From Chitinophaga eiseniae (GTDB lineage Bacteria; Bacteroidota; Bacteroidia; Chitinophagales; Chitinophagaceae), in assembly GCF_012641265.1 (NCBI RefSeq), contig NZ_JABAHZ010000005.1, positions 310,001 to 374,000 on the forward strand: a stretch of DNA of 64,000 nt, in the 5' to 3' direction. Positions 1 to 10,900 of the stretch are shown in pieces. A program made the position numbers and the translations under genes. The notes under the pieces are model-generated. The model saw only the letters and a program-made list of their open reading frames with translations. It was not told the DNA's origin and did not search any database. How positions within the stretch are numbered: position 1 is the first letter of the stretch; every line of letters starts with the position of its first letter.

Positions 1-1290
1 GGTATAACGTCCAATATTAAAATTGCTGCCTACGTTTCCGGTGCCCGTTTCCGTAGTACTTTTATAGAGAGTCCATCTTAAATTGGCGTTTGTAATACCT
101 CCTCCGTTGAACAAGAGAATATCCCCCTGGCCAATTGGTGCGGTAGTTCTCAGGCTATTGGCAATCCCATTCCCAGCCGTCCAAAAACCTACGCCTGATT
201 GTGCAGCTGTAGTTTGATTCTGGATGAAATTGCCCGCAGTATTAATCAAATACCCCGAAGCATTCGTACCAATTGCGCCATAATTCGGAATGGCCATAAA
301 CCCATATCCGGAGGCATCTATTCTAAAGTCTTTCCCCGTTGGGTCACTTGTACCGCTTCCTCCTCTTAGAATTGTTGGATAATAGGTAGCGGTTCCGGTT
401 CTATCTATTCCTGCAAAAATTGCATAGCCACCGGGCACACCAATTTCCGCTGCGGGGCCGCTATTCGCGGGGCCGCCCCAACCGGTAAAACGGCCAGATT
501 TTGCCCATATCTGTGAACCATCACCAAATAATTGAGATATTTCCGAAGTACCGGCAAAAAATCCAAATCGATAACTTAGGTTAGCTTGTGGTATACTGTT
601 CCATAACACACCAGTCGCGATACCTGTTGCAAAATCCGCCTGCGTACCAGAAAGCGCGTTGTACCAGATTGTTTTTGTGCCGGTACTCCTGGTAGTAAAA
701 GATGGAACATTAACCCCTGCAGTACCAAAGTTTTCAAGATTGGAAGTCGCATTGGTGTACTGTAATCCTCCGGCAAAAGAGGCCATACTGCCAAATGTGC
801 CATTACCTGTAATATTAAAGTTCGCTGTTTGTGCGGTGGTACCATTTTGTATGTAGTTGCCCGCCCCGGATGACGGCGCCGCGCCTATATCTGCTAATGT
901 CTGTGCACCTGTTCTATATCTGAGTACTCCACCATTTGATACCAGGAATTTATCCACATCTGTTGCCTCGTTATTAACTGTACCTAATGTTACCTCTCCA
1001 GTTGACCTGTTAATGCTTAGTGGGACGTCGATCTGTCCACCGGCATCCGAATATCGTGCAATATTAAAATTACTACCTACGTTTCCGGTACCCGTTTCTG
1101 TAATACTTTTATAGATACTCCACCTTCTATTACCTGCGCTTAAGCCTCCGTTATATAGCATGAGATCAGCCACCACATTTGTTGGTGCTGTTGAACTAAA
1201 AGCACCAGCGACTGCCCCTCCGGCAATCCAAAAGTTTGCTCCTGTTTGCGCAACCGTTTGCTGATTTTGAATGTAAAACATAGATCCGGA
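1..1290 (-). repeat. Internal duplication within the partial fibre gene
   Basis: Two diverged in-frame copies of a segment of about 240 bp are seen at roughly 1-250 and 1049-1290. Both encode a TETGTGNVGSNFNI stretch followed upstream in the DNA by matching IQNQ-type sequence. The offset is about 1,048 bp. The repeat suggests that the fibre shaft grew by duplication of a module of about 350 residues. The left copy is cut by the window edge. Confidence 0.6.
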
Positions 1291-2280
1291 AGCGGGTGCG
1301 GCATCTCCAATACCATACCCGGCCAATGTACTGGGTGTGCCTCTTATTTTTGCCCAGGAAAGTATCGACAACCAGGTTGGGTCTACATAACTCCCGGTAA
1401 GTAAAGGGTACCGGGCATCTCCGCGTGCCGTAGTCCAGTATAGGTTTGAACCTTCTGGCATGCCAGATGTTGTAGTACCAATTGGTAACCACTTACCCGC
1501 TACCAATTTCAACTTTCCGTTTATATCTGTAGTGAGTACACTATCTTCAGTTATATTATTGCTGTACCCCGACAATACCACGCTATCGCCAATTTTGGCA
1601 GAACCATTGATCCAGAGGCTAGCTGCCTGCGCAACCAATTTCTGATTAACGATATAGCTTTTATCAGCATAATCTTTGAATAACAGCTCCCGCCATGGAC
1701 TCCAGGCTGTTTTGGTATCATCCTTTATACGGATAAAAGCACCATTAGGCCCTGCCAGCTCTCCATTCCAGTTAACCGCGAAATCGAAACCGGTGGTAGC
1801 TGTTTTTACTACCAGGCCGTTATAGTAGCTCTTTCCTCCTACTCCATAGAACGCCTGCGCAGAAAGCGCCGGCATATCCGGTGAAGCATAGGCAAAATAA
1901 CCTATGGCCTTATTAGCATACCACTGGCTCCACAGCATTGAGTCGCCCGACGGGATAGTCACAAAGTTGGTAGACAATAAATCATAGCGTCCATCGCTCC
2001 ATGGCGAGAGCACATTAGGCAGGTTGACCGTATCTTGGCCCTGAATACCTAGTAACCCCAGGCCAGGTGAAGTAAACTTCAGTTGCTGGAACTCCGTTCT
2101 ACCATTGCCTTTGTTGAATAAAAAGCCAGGCACCTTTTGGGTACGGTTTTCAAGAATTAATTCGGCCGTATCGCAGGTATTGTAGATACGCACGCTGTCG
2201 GCTTTAATCTGGTACACGTGTTGGGCATAACAAAACGTGCCGATGAATAGTAAAAAAATGATACTAAAAAATGATCTCAT
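1..2280 (-). CDS. Secreted fibre-like protein with pyocin-knob-like module, 3' end beyond the window
   Basis: The frame is open from an ATG at 2280 to base 1 (760 codons, no stop), so the 3' end is missing. Residues 1-20 form a signal peptide ending at a Cys-Tyr-Ala-Gln cleavage region. The first 200 or so residues are a close paralogue of the next gene (2342-3952). They include the WSPWRELLF motif, typical of pyocin-knob/tail-fibre modules, near residues 195-205. After that the two proteins diverge: this one continues with Gly/Asn/Thr-rich fibre-like sequence containing an internal repeat about 1.05 kb apart. The family resembles trimeric fibres, but the signal peptide argues for a cell-surface or exported protein and not a phage tail part. 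By analogy with its neighbour it may end in an S74 chaperone domain outside the window. Function unknown. Confidence 0.75.
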   Translation of the reverse strand, partial: MRSFFSIIFLLFIGTFCYAQHVYQIKADSVRIYNTCDTAELILENRTQKVPGFLFNKGNGRTEFQQLKFTSPGLGLLGIQGQDTVNLPNVLSPWSDGRYDLLSTNFVTIPSGDSMLWSQWYANKAIGYFAYASPDMPALSAQAFYGVGGKSYYNGLVVKTATTGFDFAVNWNGELAGPNGAFIRIKDDTKTAWSPWRELLFKDYADKSYIVNQKLVAQAASLWINGSAKIGDSVVLSGYSNNITEDSVLTTDINGKLKLVAGKWLPIGTTTSGMPEGSNLYWTTARGDARYPLLTGSYVDPTWLSILSWAKIRGTPSTLAGYGIGDAAPASGSMFYIQNQQTVAQTGANFWIAGGAVAGAFSSTAPTNVVADLMLYNGGLSAGNRRWSIYKSITETGTGNVGSNFNIARYSDAGGQIDVPLSINRSTGEVTLGTVNNEATDVDKFLVSNGGVLRYRTGAQTLADIGAAPSSGAGNYIQNGTTAQTANFNITGNGTFGSMASFAGGLQYTNATSNLENFGTAGVNVPSFTTRSTGTKTIWYNALSGTQADFATGIATGVLWNSIPQANLSYRFGFFAGTSEISQLFGDGSQIWAKSGRFTGWGGPANSGPAAEIGVPGGYAIFAGIDRTGTATYYPTILRGGSGTSDPTGKDFRIDASGYGFMAIPNYGAIGTNASGYLINTAGNFIQNQTTAAQSGVGFWTAGNGIANSLRTTAPIGQGDILLFNGGGITNANLRWTLYKSTTETGTGNVGSNFNIGRYT

Positions 2281-2341
2281 AGTATGGGGGTGTTAGGACT
2301 TCGTTTTTATAATGGATGTTCTTTTCCATTCGTGTTAATCG
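2281..2341 (-). repeat. Leader duplicated with the downstream paralogue
   Basis: The 61 bp between the two fibre genes is recognisably similar to the first ~60 bp upstream of the other paralogue (3953-4013). Shared elements include a CATTAT block, an AAAACGAA block, a CCTAACA block and an ATACT just before the ATG. The tandem duplication therefore carried its own leader, so this copy may have its own promoter and not rely on read-through. No clear TAnnTTTG element was found. Confidence 0.5.
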
Positions 2342-3952
2342 CTATTTCCTGGTATCTTTCAATTGTTTCCTGAGCATTTTCACTTCTTCCTTCAATGCTT
2401 TTACTTGCCCATTCATCTCCTGTATAGCTTTCACTAATACTGCTACCGTATTGGCCTGGTCAACGCCTACACGCTTAGGTGCAGCCATTTCTTCAGGCAC
2501 ATCTTCTGCGATAAAACCGATATGTAATAGTTCATTCTTATCTGACTTGTAGCGAAAAGTTTGTACAGATGCGTGGTCGATAATATCCAAAGCAGATTTA
2601 TTGAATGGTGCAATATCTTTTTTTAACGCACGTTGCGATGACTGGTAAATAGCCTGAGCTTCAAGCTGGCCATTGAATATTGCAGTGCCATATTTGTCTA
2701 TGGTAAATAGCGTATCTTTCGATGATGTAGTACTCTTGCTGAACCTGAGTCCAAGTGTATCCATTTCAAAATTAAGCTGATTACCACCACTATTTGGAGT
2801 ACCGTCTAAATATGTCCATCTTATTCCGTTGCCATTGACATTATTTTCAAAATCGATCCACCCACGTTTATAATTAGTACCTACCCCATAACTATTAGCA
2901 AGAATATAAGAAGTAGTGTCAACTTTTGACCAGGTTATCCTGGAGCCATTAAACATATCAGTTGATAGCTCGGAAACGCCTCCTCCTACAAAACGATACA
3001 TTAATGTCCCTAGTTTAATACCGCTATAGTTAAATAGCATGTAAGACGAATCTTTGCTAGTTGTAACGCCTTTAAAGGACAATGAACGCGCTCCGGCATT
3101 CAGTAGACGGTCTCCCATCAATGTTCCGTCTGTGGTGTAAATATTACCACTACCACTTCCCCCTGTCATTAATTTCAATTTCAGGTTACCAGACCCATCA
3201 GTTGTCAGCACACTGTCTCCAGTTGCGTTATTTTTATACCTCGTCAGTACTACACTGTCGCCAACTTTCGCGGCCCCACTAATCCATAAATTGGCTGCCT
3301 GCGCAGCTACCTTCTGGTTAAGGACATACGTTTTATCCGCGTAATCCTTAAATAACAGCTCCCGCCATTGGCTCCACTTCGTTTGCGTATCGTCCTTTAT
3401 GCGTATAAAAGCACCATTAGGCCCAGTTAATTCTCCATTCCAATTAACTGAAAAATCGAACCCGGTAGTAGCTGTTTTTACCACCAACCCGTTGTAATAA
3501 GTATTTGATCCGGCGCCATTGAATGCCTGCTCCGAAAGCACAGGCATATCCGGTGCACTATAAGCGGAGTAACCAATCGGTTTATTGATATACCATTGCT
3601 CCCAACGCATTGTATCTGTTGCAGAAAGCGTTGTAAAGTTGGTCGACAATAAATCATAACGGACATCAGCCCATGGAGATAGCACATTAGGCAGGTTAAT
3701 TGTATCTTGCCCCTGAATCCCCAGTAAACCTAACCCCGGAGAGGTGAAGCTCAGTTTCTGAAACTCTGTTCTACCATTGCCTTTATTGAATAAAAAACCG
3801 GGGACTTTCTGGGTGCGGTTTTCAAGAATTAATTCAGCAGTATCACAGGTGTTATATATACGTACACTGTCTGCTTTAATCTGGTAAACTTGTTGGGCAT
3901 AACAAAATGAGCCAATGAATAGAAAAAAAATGATACTAAAAAAATATTTCAT
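2342..3952 (-). CDS. Secreted fibre-like protein with pyocin-knob-like module and C-terminal S74 chaperone domain
   Basis: 536 aa with a signal peptide (residues 1-19, ending in CYAQQ). A shared N-terminal domain is followed by a pyocin-knob-like module around residues 160-205 with the motif TKWSQWRELLF, then a Gly/Ser-rich linker (SGNLKLKLMTGGSGSGN) and a beta-rich shaft. The last ~100 residues match the intramolecular chaperone (peptidase S74/endosialidase chaperone) pattern: ALKKDIAPF, then IGFIAEDVPEE, then a helical coiled-coil tail. In known proteins this domain trimerises the fibre and then cuts itself off. It lies 61 bp upstream of its truncated paralogue and 201 bp downstream of the Rhs operon, so it could be read through from that operon or use its own leader. 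Ligand and location are unknown; a surface-exposed fibre is the inference. Confidence 0.8.
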   Translation of the reverse strand: MKYFFSIIFFLFIGSFCYAQQVYQIKADSVRIYNTCDTAELILENRTQKVPGFLFNKGNGRTEFQKLSFTSPGLGLLGIQGQDTINLPNVLSPWADVRYDLLSTNFTTLSATDTMRWEQWYINKPIGYSAYSAPDMPVLSEQAFNGAGSNTYYNGLVVKTATTGFDFSVNWNGELTGPNGAFIRIKDDTQTKWSQWRELLFKDYADKTYVLNQKVAAQAANLWISGAAKVGDSVVLTRYKNNATGDSVLTTDGSGNLKLKLMTGGSGSGNIYTTDGTLMGDRLLNAGARSLSFKGVTTSKDSSYMLFNYSGIKLGTLMYRFVGGGVSELSTDMFNGSRITWSKVDTTSYILANSYGVGTNYKRGWIDFENNVNGNGIRWTYLDGTPNSGGNQLNFEMDTLGLRFSKSTTSSKDTLFTIDKYGTAIFNGQLEAQAIYQSSQRALKKDIAPFNKSALDIIDHASVQTFRYKSDKNELLHIGFIAEDVPEEMAAPKRVGVDQANTVAVLVKAIQEMNGQVKALKEEVKMLRKQLKDTRK

Positions 3953-4153
3953 AGTATAGGGTGTTGTTAGGGCTTTCGTTTTGAATAATGGCTGTTCTAT
4001 TGAAAGTGTTTAGAATTACTAGTTAATAGCATCTTTGCAATACGTGTACCTGTACTTTATCCAAATAATTGTTCAAGCATGCTGTCCCGACTATTCTAGC
4101 CTCACACAACAGCTGACATATAAAATATTAAAATATAGCTCTCTTTAAACTAA

Positions 4154-4924
4154 TTACTCAACGGATAAATCTAAATGAATCGTATCCGATTTTACAATTC
4201 CATTATAAGAGTGGTCCACATATACTAACCAAGCGAATTTTCCTTTCTTCCGACATTCTTGCTCCACGGCTATTTTCTTAGAAAAATACAAATTGATTAT
4301 ATTATCCTGACCATATTCCTTCTGAAACAAAATATTTGATGCCCCCTCCCGTTCTTCCACCTTCACCTTTAAATCCGTTCCAGGAGGAATACCAATAAAA
4401 CAATACAATTCAAAACGTTGATTCACCTTTAATCTACCCGCATTAAAGGCGCTATAAATCGGCGTCCCATCCCATTTTATTATCTTACCAGCAGAATCAT
4501 AAGCAGCTGAGAATATCTTCTCACCACTTAAATTATTAAATGAATATTGCTCAATTCTTCCATTATCAAAGTAAACCTTTTGTTCACCAAACTCTTTCCC
4601 GTCAAACCATTTTCGTTCTTCTTTAATATTCCCGTTGCCGGAATAGTATGTCCAAACACTATCCTTTATACCATTTCTATAGAAACCTTTACACTTAGTT
4701 TGACCATTTGAAAAGAACTCCCTATATCTCCCGTCCGGAACCGAATCAACATTCAGTCTGACCTCTTCAATTAAAACACCTTTTTCATTAAATACCTTCT
4801 TAAGTAAGAAATACTGATCACCACCAGATATTCTCTCAATATAAGTTTTCTTGTTGCCCCAACATCCTGTTAATAAGGTCACGATGAAGCAATAGCCTAA
4901 AAATTGACGTTTAACAAATTTCAT
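4154..4924 (-). CDS. MORN/YwqK-type repeat lipoprotein, last gene of the Rhs operon
   Basis: 256 aa. A lipobox LLTGC places the lipidated cysteine at residue 21, so it should be an envelope lipoprotein. Residues ~65-150 contain about three MORN_2/YwqK-like units with the pattern G-x-Y-x-x-F-F-x-N-G-x-x-K (for example GRYREFFSNGQTKCKG and YYSGNGNIKEE). The C-terminal ~100 residues look beta-sandwich-like and are not recognised. It starts 8 nt after the stop of the 2760-aa Rhs protein and must be co-translated with it. Proteins with this repeat sit next to polymorphic toxins in several Bacteroidota, so an immunity or chaperone role for the Rhs C-terminus is possible but unproven. It could equally be a structural lipoprotein. 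Confidence 0.7.
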   Translation of the reverse strand: MKFVKRQFLGYCFIVTLLTGCWGNKKTYIERISGGDQYFLLKKVFNEKGVLIEEVRLNVDSVPDGRYREFFSNGQTKCKGFYRNGIKDSVWTYYSGNGNIKEERKWFDGKEFGEQKVYFDNGRIEQYSFNNLSGEKIFSAAYDSAGKIIKWDGTPIYSAFNAGRLKVNQRFELYCFIGIPPGTDLKVKVEEREGASNILFQKEYGQDNIINLYFSKKIAVEQECRKKGKFAWLVYVDHSYNGIVKSDTIHLDLSVE

Positions 4925-4932
4925 AGTTCATA

Positions 4933-7900
4933 CTATTTTTCTTTCTTTTTCTCTTTAGTTTGGTCTGTCTGACCAGCTTCTCTTAATTTCCCAAATGTGC
5001 CACTACCATTAACCTGATCAATATGTGCGCTATCCCCTCTGTCTGAACATTTAGGACAAGTAGCGCTATCTGGTTTGTTTTCCTTCTTTTTCTCGGGTAT
5101 TGTTGCATTAACAGCATCTTTTAAGTTCCCCTGCGCTCCGTTTACATACGACATACTTCTTATAAATTCAGCCAAGTCCACCGGGTTTTTGGGAGTTTGA
5201 ATAAGACTTTGCCCAGATGCAGTTATAGATATGCTAATTACGTCCATCAATACATCAATATTTACAGGTTTATCGGGATTCAAAGAATATGCGTTAAAGC
5301 TTGAATTACTACCGGGCTGTCGTCTCGATGAAATGAAAGGAATACCTCCTGCTTTATCCCCTTCCCTTGTTGGAGCAAAATAGGAACTTATCTTCTCAAA
5401 AAATGTCTTTTGAGGCACAAAATCAACTCTGCTATCAATTAATACCTTCGATCCGTCACTCTGTAGCCGAAACACCCTATAGGAAAACTCAATTCCTTTT
5501 CCTTTGGGACCAAATCCATCATTCCACCTCACTCCTTCGAACGTTTCATGTAGTCCTCTAAATCTCGCATATGGATTCTCTACCTCTTTCGTTGTAACTG
5601 CTTTCAACAGTCCAAAATTTGTTAACACCAAATCAACATTAAAATATTTCTCTTCAGCTCCATCTAGATCGGTGGCCCAAATTGGTTTATTGCCTGCAAA
5701 TTGATAAGGTGAATAATATGGGAAACTTCTCGTAAGGGGATCCACACTCAAAAACTTCCCTATCCTCGGGTCATACACCCTCATCCCATAATCCTGCTGG
5801 TTCCCCTCTCCCTTCACCTCATTATCATTCTCCTTCCCATTGAAACCCCAGCGATACCCACCACTATTCATCGATCTACCCAACAGCCCCATACCAAACG
5901 GCGCATAATCCTGTGCCGAAATAACACGGGCCTCATAATGATCTACCAGGCTACTATCCAGGGAAACACCCAGTTTATCATCTGACACGGTAGCGAGTAC
6001 ATTCCCCAGGTGGTTACTTAATTCAAAGACCTTATACCTACGCATAAAGTTAGTGAATTGTGCGTCTCCTACACCTGTTAATTTATATACTTCAGGGAAG
6101 GTATCTTGTTGTACGGCGGTAATCCGGGTATCTACTCCTAAACGGCTGCTGCCATAAACCGGCGTTTCTGTCTGACTTAATTGCCCGTTGTTAATAGCAG
6201 GGTCGCCGGATACGTAGATACTCATTACGTTACCGGTGGCATCGCGTACATAACGGGTAATGGTGTTCCCTACCTGTTTGCTGATACGATTGCCTGCTGC
6301 GTCATAGGTGTAAGTGATTAACGTGCCGTCTGCCTTCCGGATGCGGGCTATTTTTCCATATACCGTCCATACAACGCTATCCAGGTTGGCGCCTTTATCA
6401 CTGATAAGATTACCTATGGAATCGTATTGATAATTACCTGCCAGCTGATCATCAATGTCGGTATCATATTGCCCTGCTGAAATGCTATCATTTATCCAAG
6501 ACAGCTTGTTGGTGCCTGGCTGATAGTGGTAGGTCAGCTGGTCCATGGGCGACGGCTTATTACCATTCCGATGGTAGGTCTGGATATTGCCGTTAGCATC
6601 GTAGGTAATATCTTCTTTATAATCGTTGATGGCCAGTGGCGTCCAGGTGTTGGTGGTTTGTTCCAGGCCACGGTTGGCTTCCATGCCTACCAGGCGGTTC
6701 AGCGCATCGTATTTGTAAGCGTACAGCAAAGGCTCGCCGGCTTTTGGCAGGTTAACGCTCATAGCGCCAATGTTACCATTGTAGAGCGGCTTCAATACAC
6801 CGGCTGCTCCTGCAAATGGATGTTTACCGGATACGGATACATAATCACTGTCACCAAAGTAGTGCAGACCAAATCCAAACACATCTTTCGCTGTGATGCC
6901 ATTGGTGGCGCCATCCAGACCGATATCCTTACCGGTACCAATGGCACTGCTGTTAATACCTTTCAGCCAACCTTGTAACGTATAGGCGTAGTCGATACCC
7001 TGTACCTGCGCCTGGCCAATTACTGACCGGGCCAACGGACCATGCTTATAGTACTGGTAGTATGCATCATTTTCCCAGTATAGGCTGTCGCGACTCGTTT
7101 CTACGTTGGTTAACCGGTTTTCTGCGTCGTAGCTATACCGGTGATAGAAGGCGTCTGCCTTGCCTGGCTGATAGCTGACGGTATTTACTTTTCCACTTAC
7201 CAGGTCGTAGGAATAATTGATTTTTTTGAAACGGTTGCTGGCATTTACTTCTGTACCAGGGTTATAATCCTGCAAGAGCGTACGTACGTTACCGTGAATA
7301 TCATAACTGTAATAAGTAGCAGAAGCCTGACCGCCAGGGATAGTGTCTGCCACCTTATTGTATACAGCGCTCCAGGCCACGCGGTTGCGCAAGTTGGTAG
7401 CTTTCCAGTCTATTCCTTCAATAAATCCGTAAGGCTGATCATATATGGTCCTGGTAATTTGCGCACGGCTGCTGCCAGCGGCCTGTATCCAGGCGGATAA
7501 TGCTACCGGATCACGACTGATCGCATCCGACATGGAAGCGCTGCTGTGAATTTCACCCACTTCGGTAATCCTGCCCAGGTTATCGTACAGGGTGTAGCTA
7601 TAAGCTGCATTGGTCACCTGTTGGGCATTCTGCGATACCGCTACCCGGCCCAGGCGATCATACCAATAGCGGGATACTCCGGCATCCGGCGTTTTCTGTT
7701 CCACCATACCGTTGAGTGTATTGTAACGGTATTCTGTTGGCAGGCGATGCTGCACGGTTAATGCTACGCCTTGCTCACGGGCGGCTTTCACTCTTCTCAG
7801 CCAGTCGTCTGATCGGTCTTTCACCACGCCGGCCGGTGGTATGGTTTTCACCAGGTTGCCTGCCTGGTCGTAGTAATATAATGTATAGTGATACTCTGCG

Positions 7901-10900
7901 GAACTATGCGTTACGGCAAACCGCTCCCGGGCATCCAATGCTGTATTGATATAACTATTGTTGAAATCATTTGCCACAGAATCAACGATGGCATTGTAGA
8001 TAATATTGGCAATATTATCTGCCATAGCCAGGCTATCTGCGCAAGAAGTGACTGGCGTCAACGGATCTTCGTCATATACAGGCATAGCGTTGCCGCATAA
8101 CAGCCCGGTGTATATCATAAAACAGCTGTCTATGCCCAGGCAGGAAATTGTATTGGCAGTTGGTTGACAATTACTTTCCACTACCGCCACGGTATTGATG
8201 TTCCTGTCAGATAAGTACAGCGTGGCCTGAGTAGCCAGCGCAATCAAAGACGGGTTATCTGTTTGTGCAGCCAGGCTTTCGCTCTTATCTGAACAGCCGC
8301 TCTTTCCATCTTTGTTGGCCAACATCAGCATGGCCTGACCGTTGTATAGACCGGCGCCGGCCAAACGGCCATCAGAGGCTTCCGCTATCTTATATACTTT
8401 ATCGTTGCCGGGTAATTGTACATGACTGGTTGTCTGTAAACTATTGTCTGCACCCCACTTGCTCCAATATACGTCTTGTGTGGAGGCGGCCGACATCACT
8501 CCTCCATCCGCGGTGGTAATGGCCGTCCAGCTTTGACTACCGGAGAGGTTTTTCAATTGTTTACCTGTTACAGAGAGGCCCGTATTGTCGACATCCAACA
8601 GCTCCCCTGCCACATTACTGCCGGCTACCACCATTTTATAGCCGGTAGCGGTTTTCAACAGGTTGTTTACAACACAATTGCCCATACCAGTTGGCTGGTA
8701 TTGCATCATAAACAACTCCGTACCGGTGGCCAGGTTTTGTTTAAACAGTACCGGCGCCTGTTCACTGTTTTGCCCATTCATAGTGGTGGCAGCAATCAGT
8801 GTATCGTTGCTGGCTACCAGGCTGATCATGTCTTTGGGAGCAATAGTAGTATCGGAGCTGGAAGAAGATGCCATGCGGAGCATGCCTCCTGAACTGTTAC
8901 CACCGGTTTGTTTCAGCCATAACAGGTCTCCTTCGGGTGTCAATACACCTGTAATCCATTCGGTACTAACGCCGGCGGTTGTACGTAACCCTGCAATGGC
9001 AAAATTGCCCGTGCTGGTTTCTACGATGTCACTGCCTATGGCGCCATTGGTATCTCCAAAATCGATGGTTTTATTCCATACCATGGTACCATCTGCAGCG
9101 GTTTTTACCACCAGCATGGCTCCTTGTGGGAAACAGAAAGAATAAGTGGTACCAATGCCGATATAGCCACTATCTGCGGTAGGTATCAACCTGCGGAAAA
9201 CATCGTCTTCTGTTCCGCCATAAGTTTTAGACCATTGGAGATTACCCTGCAGGTCTGTTTTTATAATGTAAGCGTCTTTCCCGCCCGCACTGCAACCTGT
9301 TGTGCTACCTGCTAAAATAAATCCGCCAGCTACTGCCCGCACGTCGGTAATGCTGTCCTGTCCTCCGTTGGAATAGGTGTTGACCATCTTCCCAGTGCCA
9401 GCTACTTTAATACATACCGGCGTACCGCGGTTAGTTGATTGATGACAGCTATCCCGGAATTCGAGATAGGTACCGGCATTTTCATGGAAGCCAAGCCGGC
9501 CATTCATAAATGCAGCGAACAACACATTTTTCTTCCGCTGTATAGAATCCGTTTCATCATATGCTGGCGTTACACCCGGATAAGCTGTCACAAATGCGCT
9601 ATACAGGCTATCCGTTACTGCGCAGTTCACGCAGGGCGCCGCTATGTTACATTGTATTAATGTAGGTATTTTTACCGGCTTAGGCAGGTAGTTACAATTG
9701 GCCGTGTTGCTGCCGCAGGCAGCCAGTAAATCATCCAGGTCAGTCTGCGCAATTTTCACACCGCGCTTGCGCAAGAGGTAGGCGGAGAAATTCGCATCAG
9801 CAGGCAATTTAAGCTGCTGGTATTCTGCATTCAGCGCATTCAGGTTATTACATTCACATTCCTGGGGCTTCTTAAAGCTAAAGTTGTTCGCGGTGGCTGG
9901 TTGTTTATCGTAAGGAGCTGGGAAGGTGATCATCTCTCCGTTACAAATTAACGGATCAGTGATCTGATGTCTATCATTATATTCAGCCAGTATAGCCTGG
10001 AAGCTGGTGTATGGATTGGAAGCACCTGGTTTCAAGGTACTGGCCCCGTACGGATGGTTGTTATCCGCACTGGCCTTACATAACGCCAGCAGCTTCATTT
10101 TTATCTCTCCTAAAGCACCTGCATCATACTTACAAGGCGCCAATTGCTTTAGCCATCTATCTGCCAGCGTATCTATCTGCTGGTAATAAACCTGGTTCAT
10201 GGCATCCTGTGCTGCCTGGGTCTGGTTGGACGACTGCTGTATACTGTTGTTGATAGCATCGGCACCGGTTTGTTGCAATACATTGGAAGCTACCACAAAC
10301 CTGGGGGCTTTGCCAATGGCCATCAAGGCACTGGCTTGTTGACTTCCGCCAGGGCAATTACTATTTATATAATTATCCACCCCACTCCGGTGAATGTTCA
10401 GGTATAACGACCGGAAGGTACGCCATATCATGTCCTGGTCCGGACCGCAAAAGCTGCTCTCCGCCTGGGTAGGCGTGTAAGCCCCATAAGTATTTGAGCA
10501 GCTGGCTGTCTGATCGCAGATAGTCGATACAATGGCCATTCCCAGCAACGTCATAGGCTGGTTAGACGCTGACTTGAACTTATTCATTTCAGTGTTCAGG
10601 TAATCCGGCATCAACGCCGTCAATGGATCGGCAGTACTGCCCGACAGCGGCGCCAGGTATCCTTTTTGTTTTGCGCCAGAGTAGGTATCCGTAGCCAGGA
10701 AATCCTTTTCCCACAACTGCGCCTTCTTTAGCTGGTCGCCCGACAAAAAGCTAAGTTTACAAAACTCCGGATGGTATTTTAACAATACTTCTGCCCAGGA
10801 TGGCTGAAAAGCGTCGGCAAATTCCAGCGGAGGCAGCTCCTGTGGCTTTACCATTGTATTAGTCACCGCATTCAATATCATTGACGGGCTGCCATCTGCA

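Noticed and set aside
1..3952. Prophage tail-fibre genes
   Set aside because: Pyocin-knob and S74 parts suggest phage, but both genes carry signal peptides and no other phage gene is present.
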